From Clostridia bacterium (GTDB lineage Bacteria; Bacillota; Clostridia; Oscillospirales; CAG-382), in NCBI GenBank assembly GCA_017959195.1, contig JAGDBE010000001.1:1-14804 (forward strand): a stretch of DNA of 14,804 nt, in the 5' to 3' direction. Position numbers and translations under genes: made by a program. This document shows, one piece after another, positions 7,616 to 13,780 of the stretch; positions within the stretch are counted from its first letter, which is position 1; every line of letters begins with the position of its first letter. The notes under the pieces were generated by a model. The model was not told the DNA's origin. It made no database searches and saw nothing but the letters and a program-made list of their open reading frames with translations.

Positions 7616-9124
7616 TTAAGGAAGCAGTTTTGCAATCTCCTCCGGAAGATCCGACGGCAAAAGACCGTATTCGGAGTATTTCTGCTTGAGCACGTCGGAT
7701 GCGTATCCGTGTAAGTAAACTCCGCAGACCGCCGCGTCAAAGGCGGAAACCGAAGTGTTTGCGGCAAGCCCTGCGATAAGCCCTGCGAGTACGTCTCCGC
7801 TGCCTGCTTTTGCAAGACCGGGATTTCCCGACGAATTAATTGCATACTTTCCGTCGGGAGACGCGATAACAGTGCCCGCGCCCTTTAAGACGACTATACA
7901 GCGGTATTTTTCCGCAAACTCGCGCGCAACTTTTATCCGGTTTTCGTTTATGTAGCTTACGTCAAGCGAAGAAATCCGTGAAAATTCCAGCGGATGCGGC
8001 GTGATAACGGGTACCTTGTGCGCTTCCTTTAATACATTTATATTATCGGCAAGCATATTTATTCCGTCGGCGTCGATAATAAGACGGCAGTAAGCCGTGG
8101 TTATTATGTGATTCAAAAGTTCTTTTTTGTTTTCGGAAATCCCGAGCCCGCAGCCGATTAAAATTGACGTGTATTTTGAGGTTGACTGCGATAACTTCTT
8201 GACCTGACCCTCGTCGTCCTCGTCGTAAGGCGCGTAAATCGGCTCCGCAAGCGAGACGCTCACGCGGTTTATGACGCTCTCGGAAGACGCAAGAGTAACG
8301 AGCCCCGCGCCCGAGCGCAGTGCTGCTTTGCATGAAAGCAAGGCGGCTCCCGACATGTTTTTGCTTCCGCATATCGCAAGCAGTTTTCCGTAATCGCCCT
8401 TGCTTGAAAATTCCATTCTTGCGGGAAGAGCGGACTTAACGTATGCGCTGTCGGGCGAAAAACTGTCATACGGCATACTTTCAAGCGCTTCCGTAAGCGG
8501 AGATAATTTCAGAACAGATATTTTTCCGCAGAAAAGCTTTGCGGGATAGGAAAGGAGCCCTACTTTCATTGCGGCAAGCGTCAAGGTCTCGTTTGCGGCA
8601 AAAGCGATGTTTCCGACGCTTCCGTCGTCGCACCTGACTCCGCTCGGCACGTCGAGCGCGATTTTGCAGGCGCGCGCGTTGTTCGCGGCGTCAAGTACCT
8701 TGTAAACCTCGCTTTCGCTCTCAATGTTTCCGTGAAAACCGATGCCGAAAACGGCGTCGATGATTACGTCGGAAACGGCAATGATTTTGAGCTGCTTTTT
8801 TATGTCGCTTTCCAAAGCTCCGCCGCATGAGACGTAGCTTTCAAAGAATGTTTTTGCAGGTTCCGTCGTCGGAGGAGAGGCAAATACGTCAAGACATATG
8901 ACGTTGACGTTCTTTTCTTTTAACATGCGCGCAAGCGCGTATCCGTCGCCCGCGTTGTTGCCTTTTCCGCATAAGACAGATACCGCGTCGGACGGTTTTA
9001 TGCGCGGGAAAACGTCGTCAAAGACCGCTTTTGCGGCTTTTTCCATCAGCTCTTCGGGGGTTGTACCGCCGTCGAATAACTTCTGTTCCGCGTTCCTTAC
9101 CGCCAAAGGCAAATACAGTTTCAT
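7616..9124 (-). CDS. nnr: Bifunctional NAD(P)H-hydrate epimerase / ADP-dependent dehydratase
   Basis: This enzyme repairs NAD(P)H damaged by hydration: the N-terminal half epimerises the hydrate and the C-terminal half dehydrates it using ADP. The N-terminal YjeF_N-type domain (about 1-215) has CGKGNNAGDG (52-61), DAVFGIGFHG (123-132) and DVPSGV (158-163). The C-terminal carbohydrate-kinase-like domain (about 230-502) has GSKNMSGAALLS (253-264), DADGINML (351-358), TPHPLEF (375-381) and GNPGLAKAGSGDVLAG (433-448) with the expected catalytic D444. The length of 502 is normal. The start is the ATG at 9122-9124, which follows GGAGGT by 6 bases; an upstream in-frame codon at 9166 would add 14 residues but lies in the promoter. 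It is first in the operon, with the lipoprotein and alr downstream. Confidence 0.95.
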   Translation of the reverse strand: MKLYLPLAVRNAEQKLFDGGTTPEELMEKAAKAVFDDVFPRIKPSDAVSVLCGKGNNAGDGYALARMLKEKNVNVICLDVFASPPTTEPAKTFFESYVSCGGALESDIKKQLKIIAVSDVIIDAVFGIGFHGNIESESEVYKVLDAANNARACKIALDVPSGVRCDDGSVGNIAFAANETLTLAAMKVGLLSYPAKLFCGKISVLKLSPLTEALESMPYDSFSPDSAYVKSALPARMEFSSKGDYGKLLAICGSKNMSGAALLSCKAALRSGAGLVTLASSESVINRVSVSLAEPIYAPYDEDDEGQVKKLSQSTSKYTSILIGCGLGISENKKELLNHIITTAYCRLIIDADGINMLADNINVLKEAHKVPVITPHPLEFSRISSLDVSYINENRIKVAREFAEKYRCIVVLKGAGTVIASPDGKYAINSSGNPGLAKAGSGDVLAGLIAGLAANTSVSAFDAAVCGVYLHGYASDVLKQKYSEYGLLPSDLPEEIAKLLP

Positions 9125-9130
9125 TGCCGC

Positions 9131-9136
9131 ACCTCC
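9131..9136 (-). promoter_or_regulatory. Ribosome binding site of nnr
   Basis: The - strand reads GGAGGT, 6 bases before the ATG at 9122-9124. It decides that start over the longer reading from 9166. Confidence 0.85.
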
Positions 9137-9157
9137 ATTTCTTAATCTGTTATATCT

Positions 9158-9186
9158 ATTATACAACTAAAAAACAAATTTGTAAA
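9158..9186 (-). promoter_or_regulatory. Promoter of the nnr-lipoprotein-alr operon
   Basis: On the - strand TTTACA (9181-9186) and the consensus TATAAT (9158-9163) are 17 bases apart. Transcription would start near 9151, giving a short leader of about 26 bases with the ribosome binding site at 9131-9136. No other promoter is evident between the three genes. Confidence 0.75.
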
Positions 9187-9200
9187 CAATCATAAATATA

Positions 9201-9221
9201 AAGTATAATATAATATTACTT
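9201..9221. promoter_or_regulatory. Candidate operator between divergent promoters
   Basis: AAGTA (9201-9205) and TACTT (9217-9221) form an inverted repeat with an 11-base centre that is itself partly symmetric. It ends on the first two bases of the forward -35 box and lies 15 bases from the reverse -35 box. Further AAGTA copies occur at 9253-9257 and 9275-9279, between the forward promoter and the rpiR start. The adjacent RpiR-type regulator is the natural candidate to bind here. The region is very AT-rich, so chance matches are a real alternative. Confidence 0.4.
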
Positions 9222-9248
9222 GACAAAACATGCAAAAAATGCGATAAT
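9220..9248 (+). promoter_or_regulatory. Promoter of the rpiR-to-S1 operon
   Basis: The consensus -35 TTGACA (9220-9225) and GATAAT (9243-9248) are 17 bases apart, with TG at 9240-9241 giving an extended -10. The leader to the ATG at 9305 is about 50 bases and contains AAGGAG at 9291-9296. Confidence 0.78.
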
Positions 9249-9304
9249 TATTAAGTAAAATAATATATAAAAATAAGTATGTTTATTATAAAGGAGATAG
9301 GGTT

Positions 9305-10171
9305 ATGCAGACTGCCGGACTGTTTGAACAGATAAGAAAAGCGCTCCCCGGAATGTCAAAAAGCCATAAAAAAATAGCAAACTATATCATAGATCACAGC
9401 GAAAAGACGGCTTACCTCACGGCGACAAAACTCGGAGAGTGCGTCGGCACGTCGGAATCGACAGTCGTCAGATTTGCAATAGAGCTCGGCTTTTCGGGAT
9501 ACCCCGAATTCCAGACAGAACTCCGCAAAAGCCTGCGCTCGAAGCTTACCGCGGTGCAGAGAATTGACGTCGCGGACACCATGATGGGCGAAAAGAATAT
9601 TTTGCAGAAGGTAATGTCGTCTGATATAGGAAACTTGAAGGCGTCGCTTGCAAACCTCGACGAAAAGGCGTTTGAAGAGGCGGTTGACGCGATATGCTCG
9701 GCAAAGAACATATATATAATCGGCAAGCGCTCGTCGTATATGCTCGCGGACTTCATGAACCATTATTTCAGCTATATTTTCGACAACGTGCATCTGGTAA
9801 GCTCCAACAGCACAAGCGAGCTTTTCGAGGAGATATTCAGAATTTCAAAAGACGACGTGCTTATAGCGATTTCCTATCCGCGATACTCAAAGAGGACCAA
9901 GACGGCGGCGGAATTTTCAAAGAAAAAGGGCGCGACGGTAATCGCGCTCACCGACGGCGATATGGCGCCGATAACCGAATTTGCCGACGTGAAACTGTTT
10001 GCGATAAGCGATATGGCGTCGTTTGTGGACTCGCTGGTTGCACCGCTTAGCATAATAAACGCGCTTATAGTCGCGATAGGCCGCAAAAACAGAATAACGA
10101 TAGAGAATACCTTCAACGAGCTTGAAAAAATCTGGGACGAATACGACGTTTACGAAGCCGCAAGAAGCTGA
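9305..10171 (+). CDS. RpiR/MurR-family transcriptional regulator (HTH plus SIS)
   Basis: The 288 residues match this family's usual size and two-domain plan. The N-terminal HTH_6 domain (about 1-77) contains LTATKLGECVGTSESTVVRF (38-57) followed by ELGFSGYPEFQ, the typical recognition-helix region. The SIS domain (about 125-260), which binds phosphosugars, has IYIIGKRSSYMLA (136-148), ISYPRYSKRTKT (189-200) and ITEFADVKL. Such proteins regulate genes in response to sugar phosphates, often amino sugars or cell-wall-derived ones; the ligand here is unknown. The ATG at 9305 follows AAGGAG by 8 bases. The gene heads the forward operon, and its TGA overlaps the next ATG by one base (TGATG). It lies beside the divergent promoter region, so it may control itself and perhaps the nnr operon. 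No sugar transport or catabolic gene is adjacent, which is unusual for this family. Confidence 0.92.
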   Translation: MQTAGLFEQIRKALPGMSKSHKKIANYIIDHSEKTAYLTATKLGECVGTSESTVVRFAIELGFSGYPEFQTELRKSLRSKLTAVQRIDVADTMMGEKNILQKVMSSDIGNLKASLANLDEKAFEEAVDAICSAKNIYIIGKRSSYMLADFMNHYFSYIFDNVHLVSSNSTSELFEEIFRISKDDVLIAISYPRYSKRTKTAAEFSKKKGATVIALTDGDMAPITEFADVKLFAISDMASFVDSLVAPLSIINALIVAIGRKNRITIENTFNELEKIWDEYDVYEAARS

Positions 10172-11496
10172 TGAATAAAAAAATGACGGAAAAAGACGGA
10201 AAAATCAGAGTGGCGGTAATAGGCGGAGGCGCGTCGGGACTCATGTGCGCCTGCACGGCGGAAGAATGCGGCGCAGACGTTACGCTTTTTGAAAAAAATA
10301 AATCCGATAAGGTCCTTAAATCCGAAAACCGCTTCGATAACGCCTATCTCGGCAAAAAACTGCTGATTACGGGCAAGGGCAGATGCAACGTTACTAATGA
10401 TTCCGATATAAATACCTTTATGAAGAACGTGCCGACAAACCCCAAGTTCCTCTATGCCGCAATCAGCGCGTTTCCGCCTGAAAAAACGATGGAGTTTTTC
10501 GAAAAAAACGGGACGAAACTCAAAACAGAACGCGGAAACAGGGTTTTTCCACAGTCTGATAAATCCGCCGACATTTTAAACGTTTTCAAGAAAAAAATAA
10601 AGGAAACCGGCGTAAAAGTCGTAAATCAAAAGGTCGTTTCGGTAGAAAAAAAGGACGGATTTTTCGTACTTTTGACGGACGGAAAACAAAAATATATATT
10701 CGATAAATGCGTAATCTGCACCGGCGGCATGTCGTATAAAGGAACAGGCTCCGACGGAGATGGATATAAGTTCGCAAAAAAGTTCGGACATACGGTAAAA
10801 CCGCTTTCCCCGTCGCTCGTGCCGATGGAATGTAAAGAAAAAGAACTTTGTAAATCTCTCAGCGGACTTACTCTCAAAAACGTGGAATTTTCCGTTTACG
10901 ATACGGCAAAGCCCAAGGGAAAACCGCTTTTTTCCGAGAGGGGCGAAATGCTCTTTACGCATTTCGGAATATCGGGTCCGCTCGTGCTCAGCGCGTCTGC
11001 TCACATTAAAAATCCCGAAAATAACGCATATCGCGCGGATATCGACTTGAAACCCGCACTCGACGGGGAAAAAATAGATGAAAAACTCGTAAAACTGTTT
11101 TCGGAAAAGAGCAATACCAATATCTCAAACGCGCTTTCGGGTATGCTTCCGAAAAGCCTTGTCAAGCCTTTCTGCGATTATTGCGGAGTGCCGCCTTACG
11201 AAAAGGCGAATTCCGTAAGCAGAGAAGAAAGAAAAACAATCGCTCGCGCGTTTAAGAAGTTTTCCCTTGAAATATCGGCTTTCAGACCGATTGACGAGGC
11301 GATAATAACGTCGGGCGGAGTTGACGTAAAAGAGATAAACCCGTCGACAATGGAATCAAAACTCGAAAAAGATCTGTATTTTGCGGGCGAAGTCATAGAC
11401 GTTGACGCATATACAGGCGGCTTTAACCTTCAGATAGCGTTCTGCACAGCATATCTTGCGGCGAAAAGCGCCGCTGAAAAACGAAAGGATGATTAA
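10171..11496 (+). CDS. FAD-dependent oxidoreductase, BaiN/HI0933 family
   Basis: This 441-residue flavoprotein has the family's full motif set: the Rossmann dinucleotide-binding loop GGGASGL (18-24), LLITGKGRCNVTN (64-76), CTGGMSYKGTGSDGDGY (183-199), LFTHFGISGP (261-270), TSGGVDVKEINPSTMESK (380-397) and FAGEVIDVDAYTGGFNLQIA (404-423). The family is annotated variously as aminoacetone oxidase-like, HI0933-like or BaiN-like, and its general role is not settled, so no reaction is assigned. The ATG at 10171 overlaps the stop of rpiR; its ribosome binding site is weak (AAGAAG), which suggests coupled translation. M5 at 10183 is a possible alternative. About 16 extra residues (44-60) separate the first beta-strand region from GKKLLITGKG compared with the usual short linker. 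The gene sits immediately before cmk, as in many clostridia. Confidence 0.88.
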   Translation: MNKKMTEKDGKIRVAVIGGGASGLMCACTAEECGADVTLFEKNKSDKVLKSENRFDNAYLGKKLLITGKGRCNVTNDSDINTFMKNVPTNPKFLYAAISAFPPEKTMEFFEKNGTKLKTERGNRVFPQSDKSADILNVFKKKIKETGVKVVNQKVVSVEKKDGFFVLLTDGKQKYIFDKCVICTGGMSYKGTGSDGDGYKFAKKFGHTVKPLSPSLVPMECKEKELCKSLSGLTLKNVEFSVYDTAKPKGKPLFSERGEMLFTHFGISGPLVLSASAHIKNPENNAYRADIDLKPALDGEKIDEKLVKLFSEKSNTNISNALSGMLPKSLVKPFCDYCGVPPYEKANSVSREERKTIARAFKKFSLEISAFRPIDEAIITSGGVDVKEINPSTMESKLEKDLYFAGEVIDVDAYTGGFNLQIAFCTAYLAAKSAAEKRKDD

Positions 11497-11497
11497 A

Positions 11498-12172
11498 ATG
11501 TATTCAATAGCAATAGACGGACCTTCGGGCTCGGGCAAGTCGTCGCTTGCAAAACTGCTTGCAAAAGAACTCGGATATATCCACGTCGATACGGGGGCAA
11601 TATACAGAACGATAGGCCTTTACGCAAGGAAAAACGATATTGACCCGCACGACGAAAAAACGCTGTCGGAGCATTTTGATAATATTCATATAAAAGTCGA
11701 CTGGATAGACGGAAATCAGCATATTTTCCTTGATGACGACGACGTTTCGACGGAAATAAGGACCCCCGAAATATCCATGTACGCGTCAAACGTTTCGGCA
11801 CTCCCGAAGGTGAGGGAGTTTCTGCTCGAAATGCAGAGGGATTTTGCGAGGAAGAAGGACGTCATAATGGACGGCCGCGACATAGGAACGGTCGTGCTCC
11901 CAAACGCCGACGTCAAGATATTTTTGAAGGCGGACGACGAAAAAAGGGCGATGAGACGGTATCTCGAACTCAAAGAAAAAGGTCAGGACGTCGAATACGA
12001 AAAGGTGTACGAGGAACTGATTTTAAGGGACAAGAACGACTCTACGAGAAAGACGGCTCCGTGCGTGCCGGCACAAGACTCGGTTATACTCGATAACTCG
12101 GATATCAATTTGGAGGAAACGCTTGAAAAAGCATTGGAAATAGTAAATGCAAAACTCGGTGCAGAACGTTAA
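11498..12172 (+). CDS. cmk: Cytidylate kinase
   Basis: Cmk phosphorylates CMP and dCMP to the diphosphates in pyrimidine salvage and nucleotide supply. The 224-residue protein shows the P-loop GPSGSGKSS (8-16), the substrate-side motif DTGAIYR (31-37), DGRDIGT (125-131) and the lid-type region RDKNDSTRKTAP, all expected for the family, and a normal length. The ATG at 11498 follows AAAGGA (11484-11489) by 8 bases and lies one base after the stop of the flavoprotein gene. Longer in-frame readings reach back into that gene and add residues foreign to the family, so they are not used. The 3' end overlaps plsC by 26 bases. Confidence 0.95.
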   Translation: MYSIAIDGPSGSGKSSLAKLLAKELGYIHVDTGAIYRTIGLYARKNDIDPHDEKTLSEHFDNIHIKVDWIDGNQHIFLDDDDVSTEIRTPEISMYASNVSALPKVREFLLEMQRDFARKKDVIMDGRDIGTVVLPNADVKIFLKADDEKRAMRRYLELKEKGQDVEYEKVYEELILRDKNDSTRKTAPCVPAQDSVILDNSDINLEETLEKALEIVNAKLGAER

Positions 12173-12824
12173 AGCAGGAAAAAAAGTTAAAGAAAAAGGT
12201 AAAAAACTGTATAAAACCGCGGTGTTTCTGCTCGGCGGACTTGTGAGGGCGCTGTTTTTCGCAAAGGTAACGGGACGTGAAAACGTTCCCGAAAGCGGTG
12301 CCTGCTTCGTGTGCAGCAACCATATGTCAAACTGGGACGCGGTACTTCTCGCCTCGGCGTTCAGAAGACCGATAAACTTTATGGCGAAGGTCGAACTTTT
12401 CAGAGTGCCGCTTCTGGGCAGACTTTTAAAGGCGCTCGGCGCATTTTCGGTGGACAGGGATAAGACCGACATCGGCTCGATAAAAACGGCGCTGACGCTC
12501 ATAAAAAACGGCGAACCCGTCGGCATATTTCCGCAGGGCAAGAGATGTTCGGGCATGCACCCGAGCAATATCGGCATAAAGAGCGGAACGGGAATGCTCG
12601 TGTATAAGACGCAGAGCAGCGTAATCCCCGTTTCGGTTTACACAAAAAATTACCGTATGCGCCTTTTCAGAAGAGCGTACGTGAACATAGGCAAACCGAT
12701 ATTTTTCGAGGAATACGGAGTAACGGAAAAAGGGCCGGTGGGCTATCAGAAGATAAGCGATAAGATTTTTGACAGAATCTGCGCGCTTAACGACGCGTCA
12801 AAAGCGGAGGATGAAAAGAAATGA
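12147..12824 (+). CDS. plsC: 1-acyl-sn-glycerol-3-phosphate acyltransferase
   Basis: PlsC adds the second acyl chain to lysophosphatidic acid, giving phosphatidic acid for membrane lipids. The 225-residue protein has the catalytic HX4D motif NHMSNWD (H59, D64), NFMAKVELF and PLLGRLLKALGAFSVDR (88-104) of the substrate-binding part, and FPQGKR (128-133) where most relatives have FPEGTR. A hydrophobic stretch at 25-38 probably sits in or on the membrane. The ATG at 12147 lies inside cmk; the only upstream site is a modest GGA (12136-12138, 8 bases away). GTG at 12159 is an alternative that would shorten the protein by four residues. The stop overlaps the ispH start by four bases (ATGA). The Gln for Glu change is noted, but the rest of the fold looks intact. 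Confidence 0.9.
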   Translation: MQNSVQNVKAGKKVKEKGKKLYKTAVFLLGGLVRALFFAKVTGRENVPESGACFVCSNHMSNWDAVLLASAFRRPINFMAKVELFRVPLLGRLLKALGAFSVDRDKTDIGSIKTALTLIKNGEPVGIFPQGKRCSGMHPSNIGIKSGTGMLVYKTQSSVIPVSVYTKNYRMRLFRRAYVNIGKPIFFEEYGVTEKGPVGYQKISDKIFDRICALNDASKAEDEKK

Positions 12825-13780
12825 GCGCGAAAAAGGGAATAGAAGCTAAAATCGTCATCGCGAAGGACTGCGGCTTCTGCTTCGGCGTAAAGCGCGCGGT
12901 GGAAACGATTTACGAGCTTAAAAACAAGACCGATAAGAAAATCGTCGTCGCGGGCGAGCTCATTCATAACAAAAACTTTATAGAACGGCTCGAAAAGGAC
13001 GGAATATACTGCATCGACGAGGGTGAAATAGCTGAACTTGAACGCGAAAAGGATAACGTGATCGTCGTAATAAGGACGCACGGCGCAACAAAAGAGCTCG
13101 TCGGAAAAATAGAAAAAATGGGAATAGAATACGTCGACGCGACTTGCCCGTTCGTGAAGAGGATACATAAAATCGTCGATGAAAATTCAAAAAACTGCGA
13201 TTATACGATTATAGCCGGGGACAAAAATCATCCCGAAGTAAAAGGCATACAAAGCTACTCGCACTCCGCGACTGCGGTGCTTTCCGACGAGGACGAATGT
13301 GAAAAATTTGTTAAGAGTACCCCTAATTGTTCACAAACGGCGGTGCTTATGGTGTCCCAGACGACAAATAATAATGAAAAATATGTAAATTGTCAAAAAA
13401 TTATAAAAAATCTATATACAAAAGTGAAAATATTTGATACAATATGTAATGTTACCGGTAAAAGGCAGAACGAGGCAAAAAAAATTGCGTCAAACGCGGA
13501 TATAATGTTCATAATTGGCTGTGTAAAGAGTTCAAACACGAAAAAGCTGTATGACATAGCGTCGGAATACTGTAAGAAAACGTATCTTGTCGAAGACGCG
13601 TCGGAAATACCCGAAAGCGAAATCATAAGCGAACTTGAAAGAGCAAAGGAATTTTACGGAAGCGAAAAAAATGACTTTACGGTAGGAATCACAGCGGGTG
13701 CCTCAACACCTGATGATATAATAGAGGAGGTAGTAGCCGGAATAGGAAGGATAATTAATTCCGGTGAAAGTACAAACTAA
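12821..13780 (+). CDS. ispH: 4-hydroxy-3-methylbut-2-enyl diphosphate reductase
   Basis: IspH is the last enzyme of the MEP pathway and reduces HMBPP to IPP and DMAPP using an iron-sulfur cluster. The three cluster cysteines are present: C20 in CGFCFGVKRA, C109 in DATCPFV and C209 in TICNVTGKRQ. The substrate-side residues are too: H49, H87 in RTHGA, H137 and E139 in NHPEVKG, T181 in SQTT, SSNT (237-240) and GASTP (293-297). The length of 319 is slightly above the E. coli type. The ATG at 12821 follows CGGAGG by 10 bases and overlaps the plsC stop. Bases of about 13365-13455 are strikingly richer in A and T than the rest of the gene, although the conserved TICNVT motif lies in that patch. The stop TAA overlaps the next ATG (TAATG); in many clostridia IspH and S1 are fused, but here they are separate frames. 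Confidence 0.96.
   Translation: MSAKKGIEAKIVIAKDCGFCFGVKRAVETIYELKNKTDKKIVVAGELIHNKNFIERLEKDGIYCIDEGEIAELEREKDNVIVVIRTHGATKELVGKIEKMGIEYVDATCPFVKRIHKIVDENSKNCDYTIIAGDKNHPEVKGIQSYSHSATAVLSDEDECEKFVKSTPNCSQTAVLMVSQTTNNNEKYVNCQKIIKNLYTKVKIFDTICNVTGKRQNEAKKIASNADIMFIIGCVKSSNTKKLYDIASEYCKKTYLVEDASEIPESEIISELERAKEFYGSEKNDFTVGITAGASTPDDIIEEVVAGIGRIINSGESTN
13390..13418 (+). promoter_or_regulatory. Possible internal promoter in ispH
   Basis: TTGTCA (13390-13395) and TATATA (13413-13418) are 17 bases apart inside the AT-rich patch of ispH. If used, it would give extra transcripts of the S1 gene 360 bases downstream. The match is only fair and such sequence arises easily by chance in AT-rich DNA. Confidence 0.2.

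Noticed and set aside
9204..9209. TATAAT at 9204 as a further forward promoter
   Set aside because: The sequence 17 bases upstream (TGTAAA) is a poor -35 box, and the TTGACA promoter just downstream is much better.
12023..12577. 184-codon open frame on the - strand across cmk and plsC
   Set aside because: It spans the overlap of two well-supported genes on the + strand and shows no motif of its own.
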